Assembly: GCA_902826945.1 (NCBI GenBank)
Contig: CADEGS010000001.1
Span: 1 to 64,000 of the forward strand
Reading direction: 5' to 3'
Origin: an uncultured bacterium
GTDB taxonomy: Bacteria; Planctomycetota; UBA1135; GCA-002686595
DNA length: 64,000 nt
Shown here one piece after another: positions 1-6,308 of this stretch. Made by a program: the position numbers and the translations under genes. The notes under the pieces are model-generated. The model saw only the letters and a program-made list of their open reading frames with translations, did not search any database and had not been told where the DNA came from. The stretch's first letter is position 1; each line of letters opens with the position of its first letter.

Positions 1-1043
1 ACCGCCAGGAAGGCCGCCACGAAGGCCGTCAGGCCGTGCGCCAGCGGGCGCCAGCGGTAGTAGGCGCGCTCGAGGCCGATGCGCGCGACCTCGCCGCGCG
101 CCTGCGCCAGGCCGTCGAGCCCCAGCGCCAAGGCGTGCGCCGCCTCGGCCAGCCCCGCCGCGCCCGGGCCGCGCGCGACGCCCTCGAGCGCGCGCAGCGC
201 GGCCAGGTGCTGCGGCGCGAGGCGGCCGGCGCGCGCGTGCGCCAGCAGGTCCGCCGCGGAGAGCCAGGCGGGCTCGGCAAGGGCGCCCTGCGCGGGCGCG
301 AACAGGGCCAGCCCGCCGCCCGCCGCCGCCAGCTCCTGCGCGCCGCGCAGGACGCGCTGGACGGCGTCGGCCTGCGCGGCGTCGCCCGCCGCGCGCAGCT
401 CGGCCGCCAGCGCCTCGGCCGCGCCGGCGCGCTCGAGCAGGTCGGCGAACGTGATCGCCTCGCGCCCGCCGAAGAGCGCGCGCAGGCGCTCGCTCTCCGC
501 CAGCGAGAGGCCGGCGCGGGCGTGGTCGAGCGCGTGCGTCAGGCCCAGGAAGGCGTCCACGCTCTCGGCCAGGAACACGAGCTGCTGCTGCGTCGCGCTG
601 CGCTCCTTGGCGTCGAGCGGCGCGAGCCGGTGCGCCATGTCGAACAGGCGCGCCAGGCCGGGGCGCAGCTCGGCGAAGGACCAGCGGTCGCGGCGGCGCT
701 TGTCCAGGTGCAGCCCGATCGCGGTCGCGACGGCGTCGTCCTGGATCAGGAAGAGCTCGTCCGCCTCGGCCAGCTGCGGGCGCACGAGGACGTCGAGGAG
801 CCACGGGAGCGCCTCCAGCCGCGTCCCGTCGGCGAGCGCCAGCGTGCGCCGGCCGGAGAGGCGCAGCAGCGTGAACGAGGCGAAGGTCGAGAGCGGCTTC
901 ACGCGCCCGCCGTCCTGGACGGCCAGCGTGTCGAGCGCCGCGAGCGCCTGCGGCGGCCACGGCTCGCGCCCCGGCGCGCCCTGCGCCGCGGCGGACGCCC
1001 CGGCCGGCGCCAGGGCGAGGAGCAGCGCGGCGGCGCGCCTCAC
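1..1043 (-). CDS. CcsA-like cytochrome c biogenesis protein, N-terminal part (runs off the window)
   Basis: Partial gene; about 347 codons are visible and the 3' end lies before base 1. The GTG start at 1043 overlaps the ResB stop (GTGA), so it is translationally coupled to resB. The visible part has a signal-like start (RRAALLLALAPAGASAAA) and then the motif QDGGRVKPLSTFASFTLL near residues 42-59. This resembles the 'GRVKPLDTFAR' motif found ahead of the membrane domain in planctomycete and Bacteroidetes CcsA/ResC-type proteins. A first membrane segment (LAHGLTAFVAAFLAV) begins at the window edge. CcsA/ResC and ResB form the system II haem export and cytochrome c ligation complex. The WWD haem-handling motif would lie outside the window, so the CcsA call rests on this motif and the resB neighbour. 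Confidence 0.7.
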   Translation of the reverse strand, partial: MRRAAALLLALAPAGASAAAQGAPGREPWPPQALAALDTLAVQDGGRVKPLSTFASFTLLRLSGRRTLALADGTRLEALPWLLDVLVRPQLAEADELFLIQDDAVATAIGLHLDKRRRDRWSFAELRPGLARLFDMAHRLAPLDAKERSATQQQLVFLAESVDAFLGLTHALDHARAGLSLAESERLRALFGGREAITFADLLERAGAAEALAAELRAAGDAAQADAVQRVLRGAQELAAAGGGLALFAPAQGALAEPAWLSAADLLAHARAGRLAPQHLAALRALEGVARGPGAAGLAEAAHALALGLDGLAQARGEVARIGLERAYYRWRPLAHGLTAFVAAFLA

Positions 1044-2200
1044 GCCCGGCGCGCCTCCGAGCGCACGTGGCGGGCGAGCTTGCGCCAGAAGTGCCACACC
1101 AGGCCGAGCGCGCACACGACGCAGCCGACCAGGGGCACGCGGTCGGCGGGGTTCTCGACCACGGCGAAGGTCGAGAAGAGCGGATCGCCGGGCCGCGCCG
1201 AGGACGGGCCCCAGGAGGCCTGGTAGAGCACCAGGCCGGCCTCGCGCAGGGGCTCGTTCATCGAGATCTCGACCGGCCGCTCGACGTCCCGCTCGAGCAC
1301 GCGCACGTCGCTCTCGAACGACTTCGGCATCGCGCTGCGCGGGTGGTCCTCCTTGCGGAAGTCGTCGAGCACGAGCGTGAACGGCATCGGATAGCGCTCG
1401 TGGCGCAGGTCGATCGCCCACGTCTCCCCGCCGACCTCGACCGTCCACGGGCCGCGCGCGAGCCCCCACAGGATGCCGTCCTGCGGCGCCGAGCCGTCGC
1501 TCGGCACGACGCGCGCGTAGAGGCCGGCGACGTTCGCCTCGGCCTGCGGGTCGAGCGGCTCCTCGCGCAGGAAGCAGCCGTCCACGACCGGCACGTCGAC
1601 CGCGAACATCGGCCCCTTGGGGAGCGGCCGGCAGTTCGCGAAGGCCCGGCGCACCTCGAGCGCGAAGGGCAGCCCCGCGGCGGCGAAGGTCGCGGGCGCG
1701 CCGTCGCGCGCGAGGAAGGCCTCCTGCGGCGCGACGCGCTCCTCGAGCCGGCCGTCGGGCAGGCGCCGCGCGACCGAGAGCTCCCAGCGGAAGTAGCTCT
1801 CGAACCAGTTCGCGCGCTGCGACTCGAACAGCGTCACGTGTCCGTCCTTCGAGAAGGACAGCTTGACGAAGCCGGCCGCGAGCAGGAGCAGCACGCCCGC
1901 GTGCGTGACCAGGATGCCCGCCGTGCGCCGGCCCGGCCGCAGCCGCACCACGCCGCCGACGACGAGGTTCAGCGCCAGCAGGCCGAGCACGAGCGCGGCC
2001 CCGGGCAGCGGCAGCGGCACGCCGCGCACGCGGTGCACGACGAGCAGCGACTCGAAGTAGCGGCGCTGCACCTCGTACAGGCCGTGGTCCACCTGCTCCA
2101 GCGTCCCGAGCCAGGTCAGGAGGCCCAGGCACACGAGCAGCGCGCACGCCAGGCGCATCGAGCCCAGGAGCGCTGCCAGACCGCCGAGCGCGCGCCTCAC
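1040..2200 (-). CDS. resB: ResB/Ccs1-like cytochrome c biogenesis protein
   Basis: 386 residues. The GTG start at 2200 overlaps the TGA of the upstream lipoprotein gene (GTGA) and gives an N-terminus VRRALGGLAALLGSMRLAC; an internal Met at residue 15 is an alternative. Membrane segments are seen at about 14-34 (ACALLVCLGLLTWLGTLEQ), near 68-85 (ALVLGLLALNLVVGGVV) and near 95-115 (AGILVTHAGVLLLLAAGF). A large extracytoplasmic region follows, and a last helix sits close to the C-terminus (VPLVGCVVCALGLVWHFW). The segment ISMNEPLREAGLVLYQASW is typical of ResB. ResB partners CcsA to keep apocytochrome reduced and attach haem c. The following gene is the matching CcsA-like partner. Confidence 0.85.
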   Translation of the reverse strand: MRRALGGLAALLGSMRLACALLVCLGLLTWLGTLEQVDHGLYEVQRRYFESLLVVHRVRGVPLPLPGAALVLGLLALNLVVGGVVRLRPGRRTAGILVTHAGVLLLLAAGFVKLSFSKDGHVTLFESQRANWFESYFRWELSVARRLPDGRLEERVAPQEAFLARDGAPATFAAAGLPFALEVRRAFANCRPLPKGPMFAVDVPVVDGCFLREEPLDPQAEANVAGLYARVVPSDGSAPQDGILWGLARGPWTVEVGGETWAIDLRHERYPMPFTLVLDDFRKEDHPRSAMPKSFESDVRVLERDVERPVEISMNEPLREAGLVLYQASWGPSSARPGDPLFSTFAVVENPADRVPLVGCVVCALGLVWHFWRKLARHVRSEARRA

Positions 2201-3321
2201 CGGGCCTCCTCGCGCAGCGAGGCGCACAGCGCCAGGAAGCGCTCGCGCTCGGCGTCCAGCGCTTCCTGCGGGCCGGTGAGCTTGACGAACAGCGCGCGGC
2301 CGTCCAGGCGGCGCAGCGCGCCGAGCAGCGCGCCGGCTCCCGGGCCGCGCGCCTGCAGCGCGACCAGCGTGCCCGGCCCGCCGAGCAGCGTGAGCTCGCG
2401 CCGCTCGACGACGTCGGCCGGCGCGCCCTCGCCGCCGACCTGGCCGCGCCAGCGCTCGACGTTCGCCTCGAGGCCGCCGCCGTCGCCCGCGAGCAGCGTG
2501 ATGAAGCACTCGAGGCCGGGGTGCTCCGCGCTCTGGAACGTCACCACGCGGAAGGGGCGCGCCGGAGCCTCGCTCCAGCCTTCCGGAACGCTCCAGGCGA
2601 GCCCCGCCGCGCGCTGCAGCGCCGGCGGCGGACCCTCGGCGGGCGCGTCGCTCGCGCCTTGGAGGACGGACGGGACGGCGGAGCCCTCGCGCGCGCCGCG
2701 GCGGATCGAGGCCCCCAGCGCGAGGAACGCGTCGCGCTCGGCCGCCACGCGCGCCGCGGGGCCGACCAGCTTGAGGAAGCGCGCCTCGCCGCCGTCCACG
2801 GAGAGCAGGCCGAGCAGCGCCCAGCCCTCCTGTGGCGCGCCGCCGCCCATGCCGACCCAGGTGCCTTCGAGCTCGAGCAGGAGCGCGTCCGCTCCGAGCA
2901 GGCGTGCGTGGGGCAGCGCGGCCAGCTCGGCCGGCGTCGCGGGCGGCAGCGAGAGCTGCTGGCGCCAGCGCTGGACGTTCGCTTCCAGCCCGCCGCCCCC
3001 GCCGGGGAGCAGGGTCAGGCTGCACTCGGCGCCGCCGGGGAGCGACCAGTCGCCCTGGCGCAGCGCGCTCGGCGGGCGCTCCGTCCAGCCGGGCGGCGTG
3101 CTCCAGGCGAGGGCGCCGCCCCTCGTCTGTGCGCCGGCGAGGCTCGCGGCGGAGAGGCCGAAGCGCTCGGCGGTCGAGGCGCCCCAGGGGCGCTCGTCGC
3201 CGACGAAGGCCACGACGCGCGGCGCGCCGAGCGAGCGCTCGACGGCGCCGCCGCAGGCCGCGAGGAGCGCGAGCCCCGTCGCGGCGGCCGCCCCCACGCC
3301 CGCTGCGTGCCTGTGTGCCAT
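2197..3321 (-). CDS. Lipoprotein with two tandem copies of an unknown domain
   Basis: 374 residues with a lipobox (LLAAC, lipidated Cys near residue 23). The mature protein holds two copies of a domain of about 130 residues. Copy one begins LAWSTPPGWTERPP and contains GGGGGLEANVQRWRQQL. Copy two begins LAWSVPEGWSEAPA and contains GDGGGLEANVERWRGQV. Both copies end in a segment of the type FLKLVGP / FVKLTGP followed by a helix containing AERDAFLAL / AERERFLAL. The gene is translationally coupled to resB, which suggests a role near cytochrome c maturation, but I recognise no function. A strong inverted repeat lies directly before the start codon (3322-3345). Confidence 0.8.
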   Translation of the reverse strand: MAHRHAAGVGAAAATGLALLAACGGAVERSLGAPRVVAFVGDERPWGASTAERFGLSAASLAGAQTRGGALAWSTPPGWTERPPSALRQGDWSLPGGAECSLTLLPGGGGGLEANVQRWRQQLSLPPATPAELAALPHARLLGADALLLELEGTWVGMGGGAPQEGWALLGLLSVDGGEARFLKLVGPAARVAAERDAFLALGASIRRGAREGSAVPSVLQGASDAPAEGPPPALQRAAGLAWSVPEGWSEAPARPFRVVTFQSAEHPGLECFITLLAGDGGGLEANVERWRGQVGGEGAPADVVERRELTLLGGPGTLVALQARGPGAGALLGALRRLDGRALFVKLTGPQEALDAERERFLALCASLREEAR

Positions 3322-3345
3322 GGCGCTCCCGGAACCGGGAGCGCC
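3322..3345 (-). promoter_or_regulatory. Hairpin covering the ribosome-binding site of the duplicated-domain lipoprotein
   Basis: A perfect 11-bp inverted repeat (GGCGCTCCCGG / CCGGGAGCGCC, 2-base spacer) ends at the base before the ATG on the minus strand. The only Shine-Dalgarno-like run (GGGAG, about 5 bases before the ATG) is inside the 3' arm. If folded in the mRNA it would hide the ribosome-binding site. This is seen directly; regulation is inferred. Confidence 0.5.
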
Positions 3346-3356
3346 GCGTGCGCGGG

Positions 3357-3393
3357 CGTCCCGGGGCCGGGGCTATCGACCGGCCCCGGGACG
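3357..3393 (-). terminator. 14-bp stem-loop after the MscS gene, terminator-like without a U-tract
   Basis: A perfect 14-bp inverted repeat: CGTCCCGGGGCCGG at 3357-3370 pairs with 3380-3393, with a 9-base loop GGCTATCGA. In the minus direction it follows the mscS stop (3470) and precedes the lipoprotein gene. No T-run follows, so intrinsic termination is uncertain; it may stabilise a 3' end instead. Confidence 0.5.
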
Positions 3394-3469
3394 GCGCTTG
3401 AGCGCGCCGCCCTCCGCGGCGGAAGACCCTTCCGGCCTCGCCGCGGGCTTCCGCGCGCGGGCTCGGCCG

Positions 3470-4471
3470 TCAGGTCGAGACCTGGTACAGGTGCACGTCG
3501 CGCTGCGGGAACGGGATCGAGATCCCCTCGCGCGCGAACTCCTCGCGCACGCGCTTGTGCGTCTGGAACCAGACGTCCCAGTAGTCCCCGGGCTTCACGA
3601 ACGGCCGGCAGGCGAGGTCCAGGCTGGAGGCGCCGTGGGCCAGCAGCGCGACGATCGGCGCGGGGTCCTTCAGGACGCGCTCGTCCTCGGCCAGCACGCG
3701 CCGCAGGACGGAGATCGCCCGCTCGAGGTCGTCGTCGTAGCCGATGCCGAACTGCATGTCCACGCGCAGGCGTTCGGCGGCGGTCGAGTTCACGATGTTG
3801 CCGCCGGTGATCGACGAGTTGGCGACGATCGCGCGCCGTCCCTGCGCCGTCGTGAGGATCGTGTGGAACACGCCGACCTCGACCACCGTGCCGGTCACCC
3901 CGCCGGCCTCGACGAAGTCGCCCGCGCGCAGCGGGCGGAAGATCATCAGCATCACGCCGGCGGCGAAGTTCGAGAGCGAGCCCTGCATGGCGAAGCCGAC
4001 GGCGAAGCCCGCGGCGCCCAGCACGGCCACGAAGGACGCCGTGTTCACGCCGAGCTGCGTCACCGCGGACACGACGACGAAGCTGATCATCGCCATGTGC
4101 GCGCAGCTCGCGAGGAAGTTCGAGAGCGTCGGGTCGAGCCGCGAGCGCGCGAGCGCGCGGCGCAGGAACCCGGTCAGGATGCGCGCCAGCATCCAGCCCA
4201 GGACCAGCACGGCCGCGGCCGCCAGGAGCTGCGGCAGGAAGTGGATCGCGCGCTCGCGCAGCGCGTCGAGCCAGGCGCGCAGGCCGGCCAGGTCCTGCGC
4301 GCCGCCGCCGCTCGCCTCCGTCGCCGTCTCGGCCGTCGCGGGCGCGCGCGCCGCGAGCGAGGCGGCGCTCTGCTCGAGCGCGGCGGCCAGCCGCTCGATG
4401 GCGGCCGCCAGCCGGTCCTGGCCGGCCGCGGGGGTCTGCAGCGGAAGCGCGAGGAGGAGCGTTCGGATCAT
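3470..4471 (-). CDS. MscS-family mechanosensitive ion channel
   Basis: 333 residues. After a weakly hydrophobic start and an Ala-rich region, three membrane helices lie near 75-102 (FLPQLLAAAAVLVLGWML), 125-146 and 148-182. The third is Gly/Ala-rich (FVAVLGAAGFAVGFAMQGSL), the pattern of the MscS pore helix. The beta domain follows (RPLRAGDFVEAGGVTGTVVE), and the protein ends with the family signature GISIPFPQRDVHLY. The size is close to that of E. coli MscS (286) plus an N-terminal extension. The role is release of solutes on hypo-osmotic shock in the inner membrane. It stands alone between transaldolase and the lipoprotein gene, with a stem-loop behind it. Confidence 0.93.
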   Translation of the reverse strand: MIRTLLLALPLQTPAAGQDRLAAAIERLAAALEQSAASLAARAPATAETATEASGGGAQDLAGLRAWLDALRERAIHFLPQLLAAAAVLVLGWMLARILTGFLRRALARSRLDPTLSNFLASCAHMAMISFVVVSAVTQLGVNTASFVAVLGAAGFAVGFAMQGSLSNFAAGVMLMIFRPLRAGDFVEAGGVTGTVVEVGVFHTILTTAQGRRAIVANSSITGGNIVNSTAAERLRVDMQFGIGYDDDLERAISVLRRVLAEDERVLKDPAPIVALLAHGASSLDLACRPFVKPGDYWDVWFQTHKRVREEFAREGISIPFPQRDVHLYQVST

Positions 4472-4602
4472 GGGGCGGCCTCTCGAGGCGGCGGGTGGGT
4501 CGGGACGCGGCCGGGTACCCTAGCCTCGCGGCGGGCGCCGCCGTAGCGGGAACGCCTGCCCCGCTCGACGAGGTCTTGCCGCTCGGGCTGCGGCCCTCGC
4601 CC

Positions 4603-5562
4603 TCAGGCGCGCAGCTCGCGCCGCGCGCGCTCGACGAGCTTCGTCCCGTCGGCGTGGAAGCGGCGGATGCCCTCGGCCAGCTTCTCGGTCGCCATGGCGT
4701 CCTCGTTCAGGAGCCAGCGGAAGCTCTCCTCGTCGGCCGGCACGCGCTCCAGGCGCGCCGCGCGCGCATCCCTCTCCTGCAGGCGGCGCGGCACCTCGCC
4801 GGCGGTCCCGCGCAGCGCCTCGAGCAGGTCCGGGCTCACGGTCAGGAGGTCGCAGCCGGCCAGCGCGGCGACCTGCTCGGCCTTGCGGAAGCTCGCCCCC
4901 ATGACCTGCACGGGGTGGTCGAAGTGCTTCAGGTAGCGCCAGATCTCGACCACCGAGCGCACGCCCGGGTCGTCCTCGATCGGGATCTCCTTGCCGTCCT
5001 TCTTCTTGTACCAGTCGTAGATGCGGCCGACGAAGGGCGAGATCAGCGTGGCGCCCGCCTCCGCTGCGGCGACGGCCTGCACCAGGCTGAAGAGCAGCGT
5101 CATGTTGCAGTGGATGCCCTCGCCCTCGAGCACCTCGGCGGCGCGGATGCCCTCCCAGGTGCTGGCCAGCTTGACCAGCACGCGCTCGCGCTCGACGCCG
5201 GCCTCCTCGTAGAGGCCGATGATCTCGCGCGCCTTCTCGATCGAGGCGCGCGTGTCGAAGCTGAGGCGCGCGGGCACCTCGGTCGAGACGCGCCCGGGCA
5301 CGATCTCGAGGATCTTCGCGCCCAGCGCGACGAACAGCCGGTCGACGGCGCGCTCGGCCTGGCGGCGCGCGTCGCCGCCCTCCTCGCGCACGCGGCGCAG
5401 CGCGGCCTCGGAGACCTCGCGCGTCTCCGGGCTCTCGAGCGCCTGCAGCACCAGCGAGGGGTTCGTGGTCGCGTCCTGCACGGGGAAGCGCGCCATGTCG
5501 GCGAGGTTCCCGGTGTCGGCGACGAGGACGCTGGAGCGGGCCAGGGACTCGAGCTGGTTCAT
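4603..5562 (-). CDS. tal: Transaldolase (TalB type)
   Basis: 319 residues, the normal length of the TalB-type enzyme, which moves a dihydroxyacetone unit between sugar phosphates in the pentose phosphate pathway. The Schiff-base lysine is K131 in [18 protein letters not shown]. Other conserved active-site positions are D16 (ADTGN), N34 (DATTNPSL) and E95 ([14 protein letters not shown]). [13 protein letters not shown] is also a family signature. The ATG at 5562 is preceded by a strong GAGGAGG ribosome-binding site about 7 bases upstream. It is a metabolic gene with no visible link to the T6SS cluster next door. Confidence 0.95.
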   Translation of the reverse strand: MNQLESLARSSVLVADTGNLADMARFPVQDATTNPSLVLQALESPETREVSEAALRRVREEGGDARRQAERAVDRLFVALGAKILEIVPGRVSTEVPARLSFDTRASIEKAREIIGLYEEAGVERERVLVKLASTWEGIRAAEVLEGEGIHCNMTLLFSLVQAVAAAEAGATLISPFVGRIYDWYKKKDGKEIPIEDDPGVRSVVEIWRYLKHFDHPVQVMGASFRKAEQVAALAGCDLLTVSPDLLEALRGTAGEVPRRLQERDARAARLERVPADEESFRWLLNEDAMATEKLAEGIRRFHADGTKLVERARRELRA

Positions 5563-5605
5563 GGGGATCCTCCTCGCGCGCGCCGCACCGCGCGTGCGCG
5601 CCGAC

Positions 5606-5664
5606 GAGCCTCAGCTCGGAGCTTAGGCTCCCGCGGTGGCCGGCCCAAGCGCCGCGCGGGCCGG
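5606..5664 (-). terminator. Two stem-loops at the end of the T6SS gene block
   Basis: In the minus direction, two inverted repeats follow the stop of the last T6SS gene (5685). The first is CCGGCCC / GGGCCGG (5640-5646 with 5658-5664). The second is a nearly perfect stem at 5606-5630: GAGCCT and AGCTC pair with GAGCT and AGGCTC, with one C/T mismatch. No T-run follows. They are plausible transcript ends before the transaldolase gene. Confidence 0.4.
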
Positions 5665-5684
5665 AGCCGCGCCGCCTCCCGGGG

Positions 5685-6308
5685 TCAGGCGGGCGGATCC
5701 CACGGCGCGCGCGCGTTGGCGGCCTCGACGCCCGCCTCGGCGAAGCGCCGCGCCAGGGCCGGGATCTCGGCCGGCTCCTTCGCCAGGCTCGCGAGCAGGA
5801 CCGCCGCGGCCACCGTGCGCGCGCAGAACCACTCGCCCACCGGCACCGGCGGCGCCTCGGGCGGGGACAGGCTGCCCTCGCTGAAGAAGACGGCCAGCGC
5901 CAGGCAGCCGGAGGGCGTGCCGTAGGTGGCCTTCTCCGCGGCGGCCATCGACGCGCGCCGCCGCTCCTCGGAGGGCTCGGCGATCCAGGCGTCGGCCGCG
6001 GCGATCGCGCCCGCGACCTCGACCGGCGCCGGCTCGGGCGTGACGGCGCGCACGCAGCCGAGCGCCCAGCGCAGCGCGTCGCGCCGCGGCAGCGCGTAAG
6101 CGAGGAAGGAGATCGCGTCCTCGCTCAGCCCCTCCGCCAGGAGCTTGTCGACGAAGCGCCGCGGGGCGAGGTCGGGGGTGGCGAGCGCCGCCGCCTGCGC
6201 GCTGGGCTCGTAGCGCTCGAGGATCGCGCTGGCCAGGGGCTCGGCCACCTTGGCCAGCCCGCCCGGCGCCGCGCGCGCCCCGCTCGCGCTGGTCTTGCCG
6301 GCGCTCAT
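5685..6308 (-). CDS. DUF6931-like protein coupled to the Hcp-VgrG fusion
   Basis: 207 residues. The ATG at 6308 overlaps the vgrG stop (ATGA), so the two are translationally coupled. The first 20 residues are Ala/Gly/Ser-rich (MSAGKTSASGARAAPGGLA). The core reads RRFVDKLLAEGLSEDAISFLAYALPRRDALRWA, which resembles the DUF6931 family as I remember it, small alpha-helical proteins often encoded beside T6SS vgrG genes. The pattern of helices and the W/C-containing segments (YALPRRDALRWALGCV, GEWFCARTVAAAVLLASL) fit that. There is no signal peptide or catalytic motif. By position it could be an adaptor or chaperone for spike loading, or part of the cargo; the sequence alone does not decide. Confidence 0.65.
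   Translation of the reverse strand: MSAGKTSASGARAAPGGLAKVAEPLASAILERYEPSAQAAALATPDLAPRRFVDKLLAEGLSEDAISFLAYALPRRDALRWALGCVRAVTPEPAPVEVAGAIAAADAWIAEPSEERRRASMAAAEKATYGTPSGCLALAVFFSEGSLSPPEAPPVPVGEWFCARTVAAAVLLASLAKEPAEIPALARRFAEAGVEAANARAPWDPPA

Noticed and set aside
4528..4541. Short hairpin GCGGC-GGGC-GCCGC considered as a terminator before transaldolase
   Set aside because: A 5-bp GC stem is expected by chance in this sequence and no U-tract follows.
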